DNA of 52,101 bases from Kiloniellaceae bacterium (GCA_021776195.1 JAJFGK010000010.1:1-52101); one strand, 5' to 3'. Numbered from the stretch's first letter, positions 17,053 to 26,228 are shown. The notes: generated by a model not told the origin, from the sequence alone. Translations and numbers: made by a program.

Positions 17053-17521
17053 CCCGCGCGAGGATCTCATGCGCCGCGCCGTGGCGCTCTCGGCCGAGCG
17101 CATGCGCTCGGGGCTGGGCGGGCCCTTCGGCGCCCTGGTGGTGAAGGACGGCACGGTGGTCGCCGAGGGTTTCAACCAGGTGACCACGGCCAAGGACCCC
17201 ACGGCCCATGCCGAGGTCATGGCGATCCGCGAGGCCTGCCGCACGCTCGGTGACTTCTCGCTCGCCGGCTGCGAGATCTACACCTCCTGCGAACCCTGCC
17301 CCATGTGTCTGGCGGCGATCTACTGGGCGCGCATCGACCGGATCTATTTTGCCAACACCCGCGGCGACGCGGCGGCCGTCGGCTTCGACGACGATCATAT
17401 CTACCAGGAAATACCCAAACCGCTGCAAGACCGCAGCATCCCCATCGTCCAGATCGCCCTGCCGGAAGCGGCGGCGACCTTCGCCGAGTGGGATGCCAAG
17501 GAGGACAAGGTCCGCTACTGA
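17045..17521 (+). CDS. guaD: Guanine deaminase (CDA-fold nucleoside deaminase)
   Basis: This 158-residue zinc enzyme should deaminate guanine to xanthine, feeding the xanthine dehydrogenase encoded just upstream. The zinc and catalytic residues are seen as H55 and E57 in TAHAEVMAI and C85 and C88 in CEPCPMCLAA. The C-terminal ADDHIYQEI-like DDDHIYQEI and KVRY tail match bacterial GuaD of the cytidine-deaminase fold. It overlaps xdhC by eight bases. A tRNA adenosine deaminase is less likely because of the C-terminal domain and the operon context. Confidence 0.88.
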   Translation: MADPREDLMRRAVALSAERMRSGLGGPFGALVVKDGTVVAEGFNQVTTAKDPTAHAEVMAIREACRTLGDFSLAGCEIYTSCEPCPMCLAAIYWARIDRIYFANTRGDAAAVGFDDDHIYQEIPKPLQDRSIPIVQIALPEAAATFAEWDAKEDKVRY

Positions 17522-17575
17522 CCCAGAAGCCGCAAAGGCCGGGCCAGGGAGCGACAGGTAACAGGGACGAGCGAC

Positions 17576-19177
17576 ATGACGGGGGATCATGGGACTGTGA
17601 CTCGAGAGGCCGGCGGCGCAGGCCAGTCCGCGCCGCAACTGGCCCTGCGCGGCATTCGCAAGGCCTATCCCGGCACGCTGGCCAACGACGACATCTCCTT
17701 CTCGGTCCAGCCGGGCGAAATCCACGCGCTGCTGGGCGAGAACGGGGCGGGCAAGTCGACCCTGGTCAAGATCATCTACGGCGTGCTCGCCGCCGATGCC
17801 GGCGAGATCGCCTGGGAAGGCCGGACGGTCACCGTGCCCAGCCCGCGGGCCGCGCGGGATCTCGGCATCGGCATGGTCTTCCAGCACTTCTCGCTCTTCG
17901 AGGCCATGACCGTGGTGGAGAATATCGCCCTGGGCATGGACGACCGCCACGACATGGCGGCCTTGGCAGCGGAAATTCGCCGTGTATCAGAAGTTTACGG
18001 GCTTCCGCTCGACCCCGATCGCAACGTTTTCAGCCTTTCGGTCGGCGAGCGCCAGCGCATCGAGATCGTGCGCTGCCTGATCAACGGCCCGCGGCTCTTG
18101 ATCATGGACGAGCCGACCTCGGTGCTGACCCCCCAGGAGGTCGAAGATCTCTTCGTGACCCTGCGCAAGCTGGCCGCGGAGGGCTGCGCCATTCTCTATA
18201 TCAGCCACAAGCTGCACGAGGTCGAGGCGCTCTGCGAGAGCGCGACGATCCTGCGCGGCGGCCGGGTGGTGGCGACCTGCGATCCGCGCCAGGAAACCCC
18301 GCGCTCCATGGCCGAGATGATGATCGGCGAAAAACTCACGCCGCCCCAGCGCGACCGCGCGGCGACCGCCGCCGCCCCGGTCCGGCTGGCGGTGCAGGAT
18401 CTGTCGCTGGTCAGCGAGGACCAGTTCGGTGTCGACCTGAAACAGGTCTCCCTCGCCCTGGCCGGCGGCGAGATCCTGGGCATTGCCGGGATCGCCGGGA
18501 ACGGCCAGACCGAGCTGATGGCGGCCCTGACCGGCGAGGCGACCCTGCCGCGCGCGCCGGGCTGCATCGAGATCGACGGCCAGCCGGTCGGCGACCAGGG
18601 GCCGGGGCCGCGCCGGCTGCTGGGTGCCGCCTTCGTGCCGGAAGAGCGCAACGGCCACGCCGCGGTGCCGCCGCTGACCCTGTCGCAGAATGCCTTCCTG
18701 ACCGCTTTCCGCCGCTGCAACCTGGCCCCCGGCGGCCTGATCGCCGAGGCCGCGAGCCGCACCTTTGCCCTCGACGTGATCCAGGCGTTCGACGTTCGCA
18801 CCACGGGACCCGAGGCCGAGGCCGGCAGCCTTTCGGGCGGCAACCTGCAAAAGTTCGTGGTCGGCCGCGAGGTCCTGCAGGAACCGGGGCTCCTGGTCAT
18901 TTCGCAGCCGACCTGGGGCGTCGACGCCGGCGCGGCGGCGGCGATCCACCAGGCGCTGATCGACCTGGCCGGGCGCGGCGCCGCAGTTCTGGTGATTTCC
19001 CAGGACCTGGACGAGATCTTCGCGGTCTGCGACCGCATCGCGGTGATCGCCGAGGGCCGGCTGTCCGAGGCGCGGCCGATCGAGCAGGTGACGGTGGAGG
19101 AAATCGGCATTCTGATGGGCGGCCGCCACGACCTGCCCGACCGAGAGACGGGAGAGGAGGCCGGCCATGCCCATTAG
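17576..19177 (+). CDS. Nucleoside/purine ABC transporter ATPase (double ABC)
   Basis: This 533-residue protein has two fused ABC domains, as in the RbsA/NupA-type ATPases of BMP-dependent nucleoside importers. The first half has Walker A GENGAGKST (54-62), the signature LSVGERQRIEIVR and Walker B LLIMDEPTSVL. The second half has the usual degenerate Walker A (GIAGNGQTELMAAL), the signature LSGGNLQKFVVG and a weakened Walker B (LVISQPTWGVD), so only one site is expected to hydrolyse ATP. It lies 54 bp after guaD and overlaps the first permease by 11 bases. The cargo is probably a purine base or nucleoside, inferred from the neighbours. Confidence 0.88.
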   Translation: MTGDHGTVTREAGGAGQSAPQLALRGIRKAYPGTLANDDISFSVQPGEIHALLGENGAGKSTLVKIIYGVLAADAGEIAWEGRTVTVPSPRAARDLGIGMVFQHFSLFEAMTVVENIALGMDDRHDMAALAAEIRRVSEVYGLPLDPDRNVFSLSVGERQRIEIVRCLINGPRLLIMDEPTSVLTPQEVEDLFVTLRKLAAEGCAILYISHKLHEVEALCESATILRGGRVVATCDPRQETPRSMAEMMIGEKLTPPQRDRAATAAAPVRLAVQDLSLVSEDQFGVDLKQVSLALAGGEILGIAGIAGNGQTELMAALTGEATLPRAPGCIEIDGQPVGDQGPGPRRLLGAAFVPEERNGHAAVPPLTLSQNAFLTAFRRCNLAPGGLIAEAASRTFALDVIQAFDVRTTGPEAEAGSLSGGNLQKFVVGREVLQEPGLLVISQPTWGVDAGAAAAIHQALIDLAGRGAAVLVISQDLDEIFAVCDRIAVIAEGRLSEARPIEQVTVEEIGILMGGRHDLPDRETGEEAGHAH

Positions 19178-20249
19178 GCTCGAGCCGCGCCGCCAGCATT
19201 CCCAGGCGATGGTCTATCTGACCCCGGTCCTGGCCGTCCTGCTGACCCTTCTGAGCGGCCTGGTGATCTTCGCCCTGCTCGGCAAGAATCCTTTCCAGGC
19301 GCTCTACGTCTTCTTCGTCCAGCCGCTGACCAGCCTCTATGGCCTGACCGAACTCTGCGTGAAGGCCACCCCCCTGGTGTTGATCGGCATCGGCCTCTCG
19401 CTCGGTTTTCGCGCCAACGTCTGGAACATCGGCGCCGAAGGCCAGCTCACCATGGGGGCGATCTTCGGCGGCGGCCTGGCGATCTGGCTGCACGACAGCG
19501 ATAGTGTTTTTCTGCTGCCCGCCATGATGATCTTCGGCGTGCTCGGCGGCATGGCCTGGGCGGCCATACCGGCCTTCCTGAAGACCCGTTACAATGCCAA
19601 CGAGATCCTGGTCAGTCTGATGCTGACCTACGTGGCGGTGCTCATTCTCAGCTACCTGGTGCACGGGCCCTGGCGCGATCCCGAGGGCTACAACTTCCCC
19701 GAATCGCGGCTCTTCCCGGATGCCGGCCTCCTGCCCATCGTGGTCGAAGGCAGCCGCCTCCACCTGGGCGCGCTGATCGTCCTGCTGGTGGTGGTCGGTG
19801 GCTGGGTGCTGCTGGCCCGGGCGGTGATCGGTTTCCAGCTGAAGGTGGTGGGCCTGGCACCGGCCGCGGCGCGCTATGTCGGCTTCAAGCAAAAGCGCCT
19901 GATCTGGTTCAGCCTGCTGGCCGGCGGCGGGCTTGCCGGGCTCGCCGGACTGTTCGAGGTGGCCGGGCCAATCGGCCAGCTCTTGCCCTCGGTCTCCCCC
20001 GGCTACGGCTTTACCGCGATCATCGTTGCCTTTCTCGGGCGCCTGCACCCGGTGGGCGTTCTGATCGCCGGGCTGGTCATGGCTTTGACCTACCTGGGCG
20101 GCGAGACGGCGCAGATCGAGATCGGCACGCCCGCCGCGGTCCAGGGGCTGTTTCAGGGCATCTTGCTGTTCTTCCTCCTGGCCTGCGACCTCTTGAGCAG
20201 CTACCGGATCCGCATCGGATCGCCGATAGGGCAGGGAGGCGCGTCATGA
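19167..20249 (+). CDS. ABC transporter permease (simple sugar/nucleoside type)
   Basis: This 360-residue inner-membrane protein belongs to the BPD_transp_2 permease family. It shows eight or more hydrophobic segments, for example YLTPVLAVLLTLLSGLVIF and the block around ALIVLLVVVGGWVLLARAV, and the family motif KATPLVLIGIGLSLGFRANVWNIGAEGQ shared in shorter form with nucleoside permeases (read here as two stretches around residues 62-90). It overlaps the ATPase gene by 11 bases and the next permease by four, so the three are translated together. Confidence 0.88.
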   Translation: MPIRLEPRRQHSQAMVYLTPVLAVLLTLLSGLVIFALLGKNPFQALYVFFVQPLTSLYGLTELCVKATPLVLIGIGLSLGFRANVWNIGAEGQLTMGAIFGGGLAIWLHDSDSVFLLPAMMIFGVLGGMAWAAIPAFLKTRYNANEILVSLMLTYVAVLILSYLVHGPWRDPEGYNFPESRLFPDAGLLPIVVEGSRLHLGALIVLLVVVGGWVLLARAVIGFQLKVVGLAPAAARYVGFKQKRLIWFSLLAGGGLAGLAGLFEVAGPIGQLLPSVSPGYGFTAIIVAFLGRLHPVGVLIAGLVMALTYLGGETAQIEIGTPAAVQGLFQGILLFFLLACDLLSSYRIRIGSPIGQGGAS

Positions 20250-21181
20250 TCGACTGGTCCCTGGTCAATCCGGTCGCGATTGCGCTGACCATCATCACGG
20301 CCTCGACGCCGCTGCTCTTCGCCGCCACCGGCGAGCTGGTGACCGAGAAGGCCGGCGTGCTCAATCTCGGGGTCGAGGGCATGATGCTGATGGGGGCGGT
20401 GGCCGGCTTTGCCGCCGCCAGCGCGACCGGCAGCGCGATCCTGGCGATCCCTCTCGCGGCCCTGGCCGGCATGGTCATGGCCGGCATCTTCGCGGTGCTG
20501 ACCCTGAGCCTGCTGGCCAACCAGGTGGCGACCGGCCTGGCGCTGACCATCTTCGGCGTCGGCTTCTCGGCGCTGCTGGGGGCCGGCTTCGTGGGCTACT
20601 CCCTGGAGCCGCTGCCCAAGCTGGCCCTGCCTTTGGTCTCCGACATTCCCGTGGTCGGGCCGATCCTCTTCGGCCAGGACTTCCTGGTCTACTTTTCCTT
20701 CGTCTTGCTGGGCGCGGTCGCCTGGTTCCTGTCCAAGACCCGGGCCGGGCTGGTCCTGAAGGCGGTCGGCGACTCCCACGAGTCGGCCCATGCCCTGGGC
20801 TATCACGTGATCCGCATCCGCTACCTGGCGACGCTTTTCGGCGGCGCCTGCTCGGGGCTCGGCGGGGCCTATCTGTCGCTCGCCTATACACCGCTCTGGG
20901 CCGAGAACATGACCGCCGGGCGCGGCTGGATCGCCCTGGCCCTGGTGGTCTTCGCCACCTGGCGGCCCGGGCGGTTGCTGCTCGGTGCCTATATGTTCGG
21001 CGGCATCACCATTCTGCAGCTCTATGCCCAGGGCCTGGGCATCGGCGTGGCCTCGCAGTTCATGTCGATGCTGCCTTACCTTGCGACGATCCTCGTACTA
21101 GTATTGATCTCCCGGGATCGCACGAAGATCCGCCTGAACGCGCCGGCCTGCATCGGCAAACCCTTCAAGCCGACCCAATGA
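20246..21181 (+). CDS. ABC transporter permease (simple sugar/nucleoside type)
   Basis: This 311-residue protein is the second permease of the same importer. It has the family blocks STPLLFAATGELVTEKAGVL, NLGVEGMMLMGAV and a central GLVLKAVGDSHESAHALGY loop, with repeated membrane segments. The ATG overlaps the preceding stop (ATGA at 20246-20249). Together the two permeases and the double ATPase match the BMP-type nucleoside transporter layout. Confidence 0.88.
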   Translation: MIDWSLVNPVAIALTIITASTPLLFAATGELVTEKAGVLNLGVEGMMLMGAVAGFAAASATGSAILAIPLAALAGMVMAGIFAVLTLSLLANQVATGLALTIFGVGFSALLGAGFVGYSLEPLPKLALPLVSDIPVVGPILFGQDFLVYFSFVLLGAVAWFLSKTRAGLVLKAVGDSHESAHALGYHVIRIRYLATLFGGACSGLGGAYLSLAYTPLWAENMTAGRGWIALALVVFATWRPGRLLLGAYMFGGITILQLYAQGLGIGVASQFMSMLPYLATILVLVLISRDRTKIRLNAPACIGKPFKPTQ

Positions 21182-21396
21182 GGGGGACATGCGGGTCCGA
21201 TCAGGCGATCTGGAACCACAGAGGGGCGTCACCCAGGAAGGTATCCGGTGTCGAGCCGGGGATCGAGCCGGGGGTCGAGCCGGGGTCCGGTGTCCCAGTC
21301 TCTGTTGGCCCGAGATCCCGGCTCGGAGGCCGGGATGACGCGTCGCGGAGAAGCAAAGCTAAATAACTGATCACTCGAAGAACAGGGAGTAAATTC
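21182..21396. other. Intergenic leader with tandem repeat and stem-loop before the binding-protein gene
   Basis: This 215-bp gap contains three tandem 12-bp units TCGAGCCGGGGN (21251-21286) and a perfect 8-bp stem ATCCCGGC/GCCGGGAT with loop TCGGAG (21315-21336). No open gene is supported. The stem is followed by a non-T-rich sequence, so it is not a classical terminator; it may be a REP-type mRNA-stabilising hairpin or an attenuator that sets a different expression level for the binding protein. Confidence 0.6.
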
Positions 21397-22473
21397 ATGA
21401 AAAGACGCGCATTTATAAAGTCTGCAGCAACGCTGACAGCACTGGGCGCCCTGCCGATCTCGGCCGCCCGGGCGGCCGAACTCAAGGTCGGCTTCGTCTA
21501 TGTCGGGCCGATTGGCGACCATGGCTGGAGCTACCAGCACGACCAGGGACGCCTCGCCGTCGAGGCGGCGCTGGGCGACAGGGTCGAGACCACCTTCGTG
21601 GAGAGCGTCAAGGAAGGCCCCGATTCGGAGCGCGTCATTCAGCAGCTCGCGGCCTCGGGTCACGACCTGATCTTCACCACCTCCTTCGGCTTCATGAACC
21701 CGACGGTGAAGGTCGCCAGGAAGTTCCCCAAGGTGAAGTTCGAGCATGCCACCGGCTACAAGCGCGCCGCCAATCTCTCGACCTACGTCGGGCGCTTCTA
21801 CGAGGGGCGCTACATCTGCGGCGTGATCGCCGGCAAGCTCTCCAAGACCAACGTGATCGGCTATGTCGCCTCCTTCCCGATCCCCGAGGTGGTGCGCGGC
21901 ATCAACGCCTTCCTGCTCGGCGCGCGCTCGGTCAATCCGGCGATCACCGCCAAGGTGGTCTGGGTCAACTCCTGGTACGACCCGGGCAAGGAGGGCGATG
22001 CGGCCAAGACCCTGATCGATCAGGGCGCCGACATCATCACCCAGCACACCGACTCGCCGGCCCCGCTCCAGGTTGCCGAGAACCGCGGCGTGGTTGGCTT
22101 CGGCCAGGCCTCCGACATGGCGGCCTTCGCGCCCAACGCCCAGCTCACCGCGATCATCGACGACTGGGCGCCCTACTACGTCAAGCGCGCCCAGGCGGTA
22201 CTGGACGGCACCTGGGAATCGGTCGACGTCTGGGACGGTCTGGCCAGCGGCATGGTCGGCATGGCGCCCTACAAGAATATGCCCGACGAGGTGGCGGCGC
22301 TGGCCAAGGAAACCGAAGAGGCGATCAAGTCCGGCGCGCTCCACCCCTTCAAGGGTCCGATCAGGAATCAGGCGGGCGAAGAGGTGGTCGGCGCGGGGGA
22401 GGCCCTGGGCGACGATGTCCTGGCCGGCATGAACTGGTACGTCGAGGGCGTCCAGGGCGACCTGCCGAGCTAG
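21397..22473 (+). CDS. BMP family ABC transporter substrate-binding protein, Tat-type signal
   Basis: This 358-residue periplasmic protein belongs to the basic membrane protein (BMP/PnrA-like) family that binds purine nucleosides or related ligands. The N-terminus has a twin-arginine motif, KRRAFIKSA, then a hydrophobic stretch and an AARA/AEL cleavage region. Mature blocks include VGFVYVGPIGDHGWSYQHD, DLIFTTSFGF, TYVGRFYEGRYICGVIAG and VGFGQASDM. It serves the ATPase and permeases just upstream. A GGAG element precedes the ATG. The ligand may be a purine, allantoin or nucleoside; sequence alone does not decide. Confidence 0.9.
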   Translation: MKRRAFIKSAATLTALGALPISAARAAELKVGFVYVGPIGDHGWSYQHDQGRLAVEAALGDRVETTFVESVKEGPDSERVIQQLAASGHDLIFTTSFGFMNPTVKVARKFPKVKFEHATGYKRAANLSTYVGRFYEGRYICGVIAGKLSKTNVIGYVASFPIPEVVRGINAFLLGARSVNPAITAKVVWVNSWYDPGKEGDAAKTLIDQGADIITQHTDSPAPLQVAENRGVVGFGQASDMAAFAPNAQLTAIIDDWAPYYVKRAQAVLDGTWESVDVWDGLASGMVGMAPYKNMPDEVAALAKETEEAIKSGALHPFKGPIRNQAGEEVVGAGEALGDDVLAGMNWYVEGVQGDLPS

Positions 22474-22530
22474 GCTGACCGCTCCCAAGAGATGATCAGG
22501 GCGTCGGCCGAAAATTAGGCCGGCACTGTC

Positions 22531-23592
22531 ATGTCCAAGAGCCCGGAAAGTCCCAGCAAACTCGATGCCGACGTTCCCCGTCGCCTGGTGTCGGTCGCGC
22601 AGATCACGGCCCTGGTCGCGGGGATCTTGGGCAAGGCCGGCTGCGACGGCGAGACGGCGCGGGCCGTGGCCGGGCATCTGGCCGAGGCCAGCCTGTGCGG
22701 TGTCGAGTCCCATGGCGTCATGCGGGTGCTGCAGTACGTCGAGCAGTTCGAGGCCGGCGCCATGCGTCCCGCGGGGCGGCCCGGGTTGAAGCAGAACGGC
22801 CGGGGGGCCTGGATCGTCGATGGCGATGGCGGGATCGGCATTCCCGCCCTGACCCTGGCCATGGACCATGGCTGCACCCTGGCCAAGGCGCAGGGCATCT
22901 CGGTGACCGCGATCGTCAACTGCGGCCACACCGGACGCCTGGGCGCTTACGTCGAGGCCGGCGCACGGGCCGGTTGCCTGGCCATCCTGATCGGCGGCGG
23001 CGGCCGCAAGGCCTGGCCCCAGGTCGCGCCCCATGGCGGCCGCAAGGGACGGCTGCCGACCAACCCTTACGCCTTTGGCCTGCCCGGCGGCGACCAGGGG
23101 CCGGTGGTGGTGGACTTTGCCACCGGCAAGATCGCCGGCGGCTGGATCTACGCGGCCAAGAGCGCCGGCGCCCTGCTGCCGGAGGGGGCCGTGATCGACG
23201 CGGCGGGGGATCCGACCCGCCAGCCCGACGACTACTTCAACGGCGGCGCGATCCTGCCCTCGGGCGGGGCCAAGGGCTACGGACTGGCGGTGGTCGCGGA
23301 GCTGATCGGCGAGGCGCTCTTGGGCCCGGTGACGGCGGAAATGAACTGGCTGCTGATCTGCATTGACACCGGTCTTTATGCCGAGGGCGCGCGCATCCAG
23401 CGGGTGGCGGAAGAAATCCTGGAAGATCTGCGGTCCTGCCCGCCGGCCGCCGGCTTCGCGCGGGTCGAGGTGCCCGGCGAGCGCGAACGCGACCGTGCCG
23501 CTTTGAACAGGGACAGCGGCATCGCCTTGCCGGAGCCGACCTGGCGGCAGATCCAGGCCCTGGCGGCGCGGCTCGGCGTCGCGGTCAAGTGA
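22531..23592 (+). CDS. Ldh-family NAD(P)-dependent oxidoreductase (ureidoglycolate/malate dehydrogenase type)
   Basis: This 353-residue protein is a member of the malate/L-lactate/ureidoglycolate dehydrogenase superfamily. Landmarks are ASLCGVESHGVMRV with the conserved SHG, VNCGHTGRLGAYVE with the substrate-binding His, the NPYAFGLPG block, VVDFATGKIAGGWI and GGAKGYGLAVVAEL. In this setting an AllD-like role on an allantoin-derived ureidoglycolate is attractive, but family members also use malate, sulfolactate and other 2-hydroxy acids. It follows the BMP gene by 57 bp on the same strand. Its 3' end overlaps that of the convergent transporter gene by eight bases. Confidence 0.8.
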   Translation: MSKSPESPSKLDADVPRRLVSVAQITALVAGILGKAGCDGETARAVAGHLAEASLCGVESHGVMRVLQYVEQFEAGAMRPAGRPGLKQNGRGAWIVDGDGGIGIPALTLAMDHGCTLAKAQGISVTAIVNCGHTGRLGAYVEAGARAGCLAILIGGGGRKAWPQVAPHGGRKGRLPTNPYAFGLPGGDQGPVVVDFATGKIAGGWIYAAKSAGALLPEGAVIDAAGDPTRQPDDYFNGGAILPSGGAKGYGLAVVAELIGEALLGPVTAEMNWLLICIDTGLYAEGARIQRVAEEILEDLRSCPPAAGFARVEVPGERERDRAALNRDSGIALPEPTWRQIQALAARLGVAVK

Positions 23593-24484
23593 TCGAGGGT
23601 GGGGTGGCCTCGGCGCCCTTGCGCCCCTGCCTGAGCTGAAAGATCAGAATGGCGCCCAGCACCACGGCGGCGCCGACCAGCTGCTGGCCGGTCAGGCTCT
23701 CGCCGAGCAGCAGCAGGCCGAAGGCGATGGCCCAGATTGGCGAGGAGTTGTCGATCGCGGCGGTGGCCAGCGGCCCGACCAGATCGACCGCGACAAACAG
23801 CAGGAAGGTCGCCATGACGAAGCAGAGGGTCGAGCCGGCAAAGGCCCACCAGCCTGCCGTGGTCGCCGGCCAGACCGGCGCGACCAGGCCGCTGGCGGTG
23901 ATCGCGGTCATCACCAGGGCCACCACCACCAGCATATGGACCATCACGACCCGTCGGTCGCTGCCGGCCATGGCCGGCTCGCTGACCAGCAACAGACTTC
24001 CCAGGACCACCGCCGACAGCAGGGCCAGCGCGATGCCCTCCCAGGTCGCCGCCAGGTCGTCGGTGCCGAGCAGGGTCACGGCGAGGCCGGCAAAGCCCAC
24101 GAGAATGGCGAAGGCGCGCACCGGCCCCAGGCGGCCGCGCCCGGTCACGGTTTCGAAGAGCGCGATCAGCAGCGGATAGACGTAGGTCAGGAGCACCGCC
24201 AGGGCGACGGGAATAAAGTGGATGGCGGCAAGCAGGGCATAGAGCTCGGCGGTCAGGATGGCGCCCAGGATCACCGTCAGCCCGAGTTTGCGGCGCGGCA
24301 GCTTCAGGTCGGCGCGGCTCAGCAAGAGCCAAGGCAGCAGCAGGGCGAGGAAGGCGAAGGGGCGAATCAGATTGATCGCATGGATGTTGCCGCCGGCCTC
24401 GTAGACCAGCTTGGCCAGGGTGACATTCAGCGCGAAGGCCAGTGCGGAGAGCAGGGCCGCCAGGGAACCGAGCCAGATTTTCAT
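23585..24484 (-). CDS. EamA/DMT-family transporter
   Basis: This 299-residue membrane protein shows about ten hydrophobic segments arranged as two EamA repeats, for example LGSLAALLSALAFALNV, FAFLALLLPWLLL and a C-terminal LVGAAVVLGAILIFQL. The repeat-end motif is read in LGESLTGQQLVGAA. DMT transporters usually export small metabolites or amino acids; the substrate is unknown. I chose the ATG at 24484 because the membrane region starts directly after it; an ATG at 24562 would add 26 polar residues. It is the only minus-strand gene between the ABC transporter block and the cysteine desulfurase. Confidence 0.82.
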   Translation of the reverse strand: MKIWLGSLAALLSALAFALNVTLAKLVYEAGGNIHAINLIRPFAFLALLLPWLLLSRADLKLPRRKLGLTVILGAILTAELYALLAAIHFIPVALAVLLTYVYPLLIALFETVTGRGRLGPVRAFAILVGFAGLAVTLLGTDDLAATWEGIALALLSAVVLGSLLLVSEPAMAGSDRRVVMVHMLVVVALVMTAITASGLVAPVWPATTAGWWAFAGSTLCFVMATFLLFVAVDLVGPLATAAIDNSSPIWAIAFGLLLLGESLTGQQLVGAAVVLGAILIFQLRQGRKGAEATPPSIT

Positions 24485-24592
24485 GGCCGCGAGAGTGGCG
24501 GTTTTCACGGGCGCCGGGCAAGAGGTGATTTCGGTGCGACGTTGGTATCGAAGAGACTGCAATCTCTATCGTTGAACGCCTGTTATCGTTGC

Positions 24593-24609
24593 CCCGGATC
24601 AAGTCCGGG
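24593..24609. repeat. Short REP-like hairpin
   Basis: CCCGGA and TCCGGG flank a 5-base TCAAG loop, giving a six-pair stem in the gap between the transporter and the cysteine desulfurase. The surrounding GATCAAGTCCGGGACGACG text resembles short dispersed repeats common in alphaproteobacteria. No function is assigned. Confidence 0.5.
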
Positions 24610-24676
24610 ACGACGACGAAGCACACTTTGCCCACCACTTGCCGCAGCCTGCCTGTCAGGAGACACTGCCGCCGCC

Positions 24677-25807
24677 ATGACCCAGCCGCTCTATCTCGAC
24701 TATCAGGCGACCACGCCGCTCGACCCCCGGGTCAGGGCGGCGATGGACGCTTTTCTCGACGGCGGTCCGGCCAATCCCCACTCGGCGACCCACGGCTACG
24801 GCTGGCGCGCGGCGGCGGCTGTCGACGAGGCCCGCCGCCAGGTAGCGGCCCTGGTCGGCGCCCGGCCGGAGGACCTGATCTTCACCTCCGGCGCCAGCGA
24901 GGCCAACAATCTGGCGATCCTGGGTGCGGTGGATCCGGCCCGGGGCGGTCGCATCGTCTGCTCGGCGATCGAGCACCCCTCGGTCCTGATGGCCTGCCGG
25001 CATTTGAGCGATCAGGGGGTCGCGCTGGACCTGCTGCCGGTGGACAGTGGAGGACTGGTAGATCCGGCCGGGCTGAAGGCACTCCTGCGTCCCGAGACCC
25101 GGCTGGTCTCGGTGATGGTCGCCAACAACGAGATCGGCAGCCTGCAGCCGGTGGCCGAACTGGCCGCGGTCTGCCGCGCCGCCGGGGTTCTGTTCCACTG
25201 CGACGCGGCCCAGGCGGCAGGCAAGGTTCCGGTCGACTTCACGGCGCTGGGCTGCGATCTGATGAGCCTTTCGGCCCACAAGCTTTACGGACCCATGGGG
25301 ATCGGCGCCCTGGCGATCCGCCCGGGAGTGCAACTGCGTCCCTTGTTCTTTGGCGGCGCCCAGGAGCGGGGCCTGCGGCCGGGCACCCTGCCGGCGCCCC
25401 TGGCGGTCGGCTTCGGGGAGGCGGCGCAAATCGCGCTGGAGGAACTGGCGGACGAGCCCGCCCGTCTGACCGTGCTGCGCGAGCGCCTGTTGGCGGGCTT
25501 GCAGGCGGCTCTTCCGGACCTGGTGCTGCATGGCTCTCTGGCGCGGCGCCTGCCCGGGAACCTAAATGTCGCGCTGCCCGGTCTCGCCGCCGAGGACTGG
25601 ATCCTGGCCTGCCCCGGCCTGGCGCTTTCCAGCGGTGCGGCCTGCGCCTCGGGAAAGCAGGAGCCGTCGCCGGTGCTGTCGGCCCTGGGCCTCGACCCCG
25701 CGCAGGCCGCGGGCGCGGTCCGCATCGGTCTCGGCCGCTTCACCGATGACGCGGATGTCGAGCGGGCGCTGGCCATCCTGGTCAAGGGCGCTTCGCAGGC
25801 GCGTTAA
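24677..25807 (+). CDS. Cysteine desulfurase (NifS/IscS family)
   Basis: This 376-residue PLP enzyme should release sulfur from cysteine as a protein persulfide. Seen are LDYQATTPLDPRV at the N-terminus, the PLP-stacking His in IEHPSV (H100), the PLP lysine in SLSAHKLYGPMG (K202) and the catalytic Cys loop SSGAACASG (C323). It stands alone, without iscU, iscA or suf partners. Rhodobacter NifS4 sulfurates the molybdenum cofactor held by XdhC, so a gene of this type in a purine cluster is a good candidate for that job; this is inference. The ATG at 24677 follows AGGAGA; the long upstream extension of the frame is antisense to the transporter. Confidence 0.88.
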   Translation: MTQPLYLDYQATTPLDPRVRAAMDAFLDGGPANPHSATHGYGWRAAAAVDEARRQVAALVGARPEDLIFTSGASEANNLAILGAVDPARGGRIVCSAIEHPSVLMACRHLSDQGVALDLLPVDSGGLVDPAGLKALLRPETRLVSVMVANNEIGSLQPVAELAAVCRAAGVLFHCDAAQAAGKVPVDFTALGCDLMSLSAHKLYGPMGIGALAIRPGVQLRPLFFGGAQERGLRPGTLPAPLAVGFGEAAQIALEELADEPARLTVLRERLLAGLQAALPDLVLHGSLARRLPGNLNVALPGLAAEDWILACPGLALSSGAACASGKQEPSPVLSALGLDPAQAAGAVRIGLGRFTDDADVERALAILVKGASQAR

Positions 25808-25892
25808 TGGAAGCTTTAGGCTTGGAAGCGACCCTGAGGACCCTATATCTTCAGGTATCAACTCAGAGATTGTCGCCCGGGAGATGGTTGCG

Positions 25893-26228
25893 ATGTTCAG
25901 ATTGGCTCCAGTCGCCCTCCTGCTGGCGAGTTCGCTCACGGCCCCGCCAGTGCTGGCCCAAGGCGAGAACCTGCAAGGGGGCTTCAAGACGCCCGCGCTC
26001 GACCTGTCGCTGGACTATGGCGCACTGGAACAGGACGAGGCCGCGGACAGCCGCAGCCAGACCATCACCGGCGATCCGGCCTACAAGAAAGAGGGCTATG
26101 CCAACCTTACGAGCAAGGCCGGCGAGTTCGAATTCGCGCCCATCATTCTCGATCGCCGGCAAGATGGCTCGGCCAGCGAAACCGGCCTGACAACGCCCTT
26201 CGGCATCGAGTGGAAGAAACGGTTCTGA
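25893..26228 (+). CDS. Small secreted protein of unknown function
   Basis: This 111-residue protein has a clear Sec signal peptide (FRLAPVALLLASSLTAPPVLAQ) after an ATG at 25893 that is correctly spaced from GGGAG; a second ATG at 25884 is too close to that element. The mature part is polar, about 88 residues, with LSLDYGALEQ, QTITGDPAYKKEGY and a C-terminal PFGIEWKKRF. It has no cysteines. I do not recognise a family. It follows the cysteine desulfurase by 85 bp. Confidence 0.6.
   Translation: MFRLAPVALLLASSLTAPPVLAQGENLQGGFKTPALDLSLDYGALEQDEAADSRSQTITGDPAYKKEGYANLTSKAGEFEFAPIILDRRQDGSASETGLTTPFGIEWKKRF

Noticed and set aside
17305..19221. 638-residue frame overlapping guaD and the ABC ATPase
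   Set aside because: It is an Arg/Gly-rich out-of-frame shadow of a well-supported ATPase.
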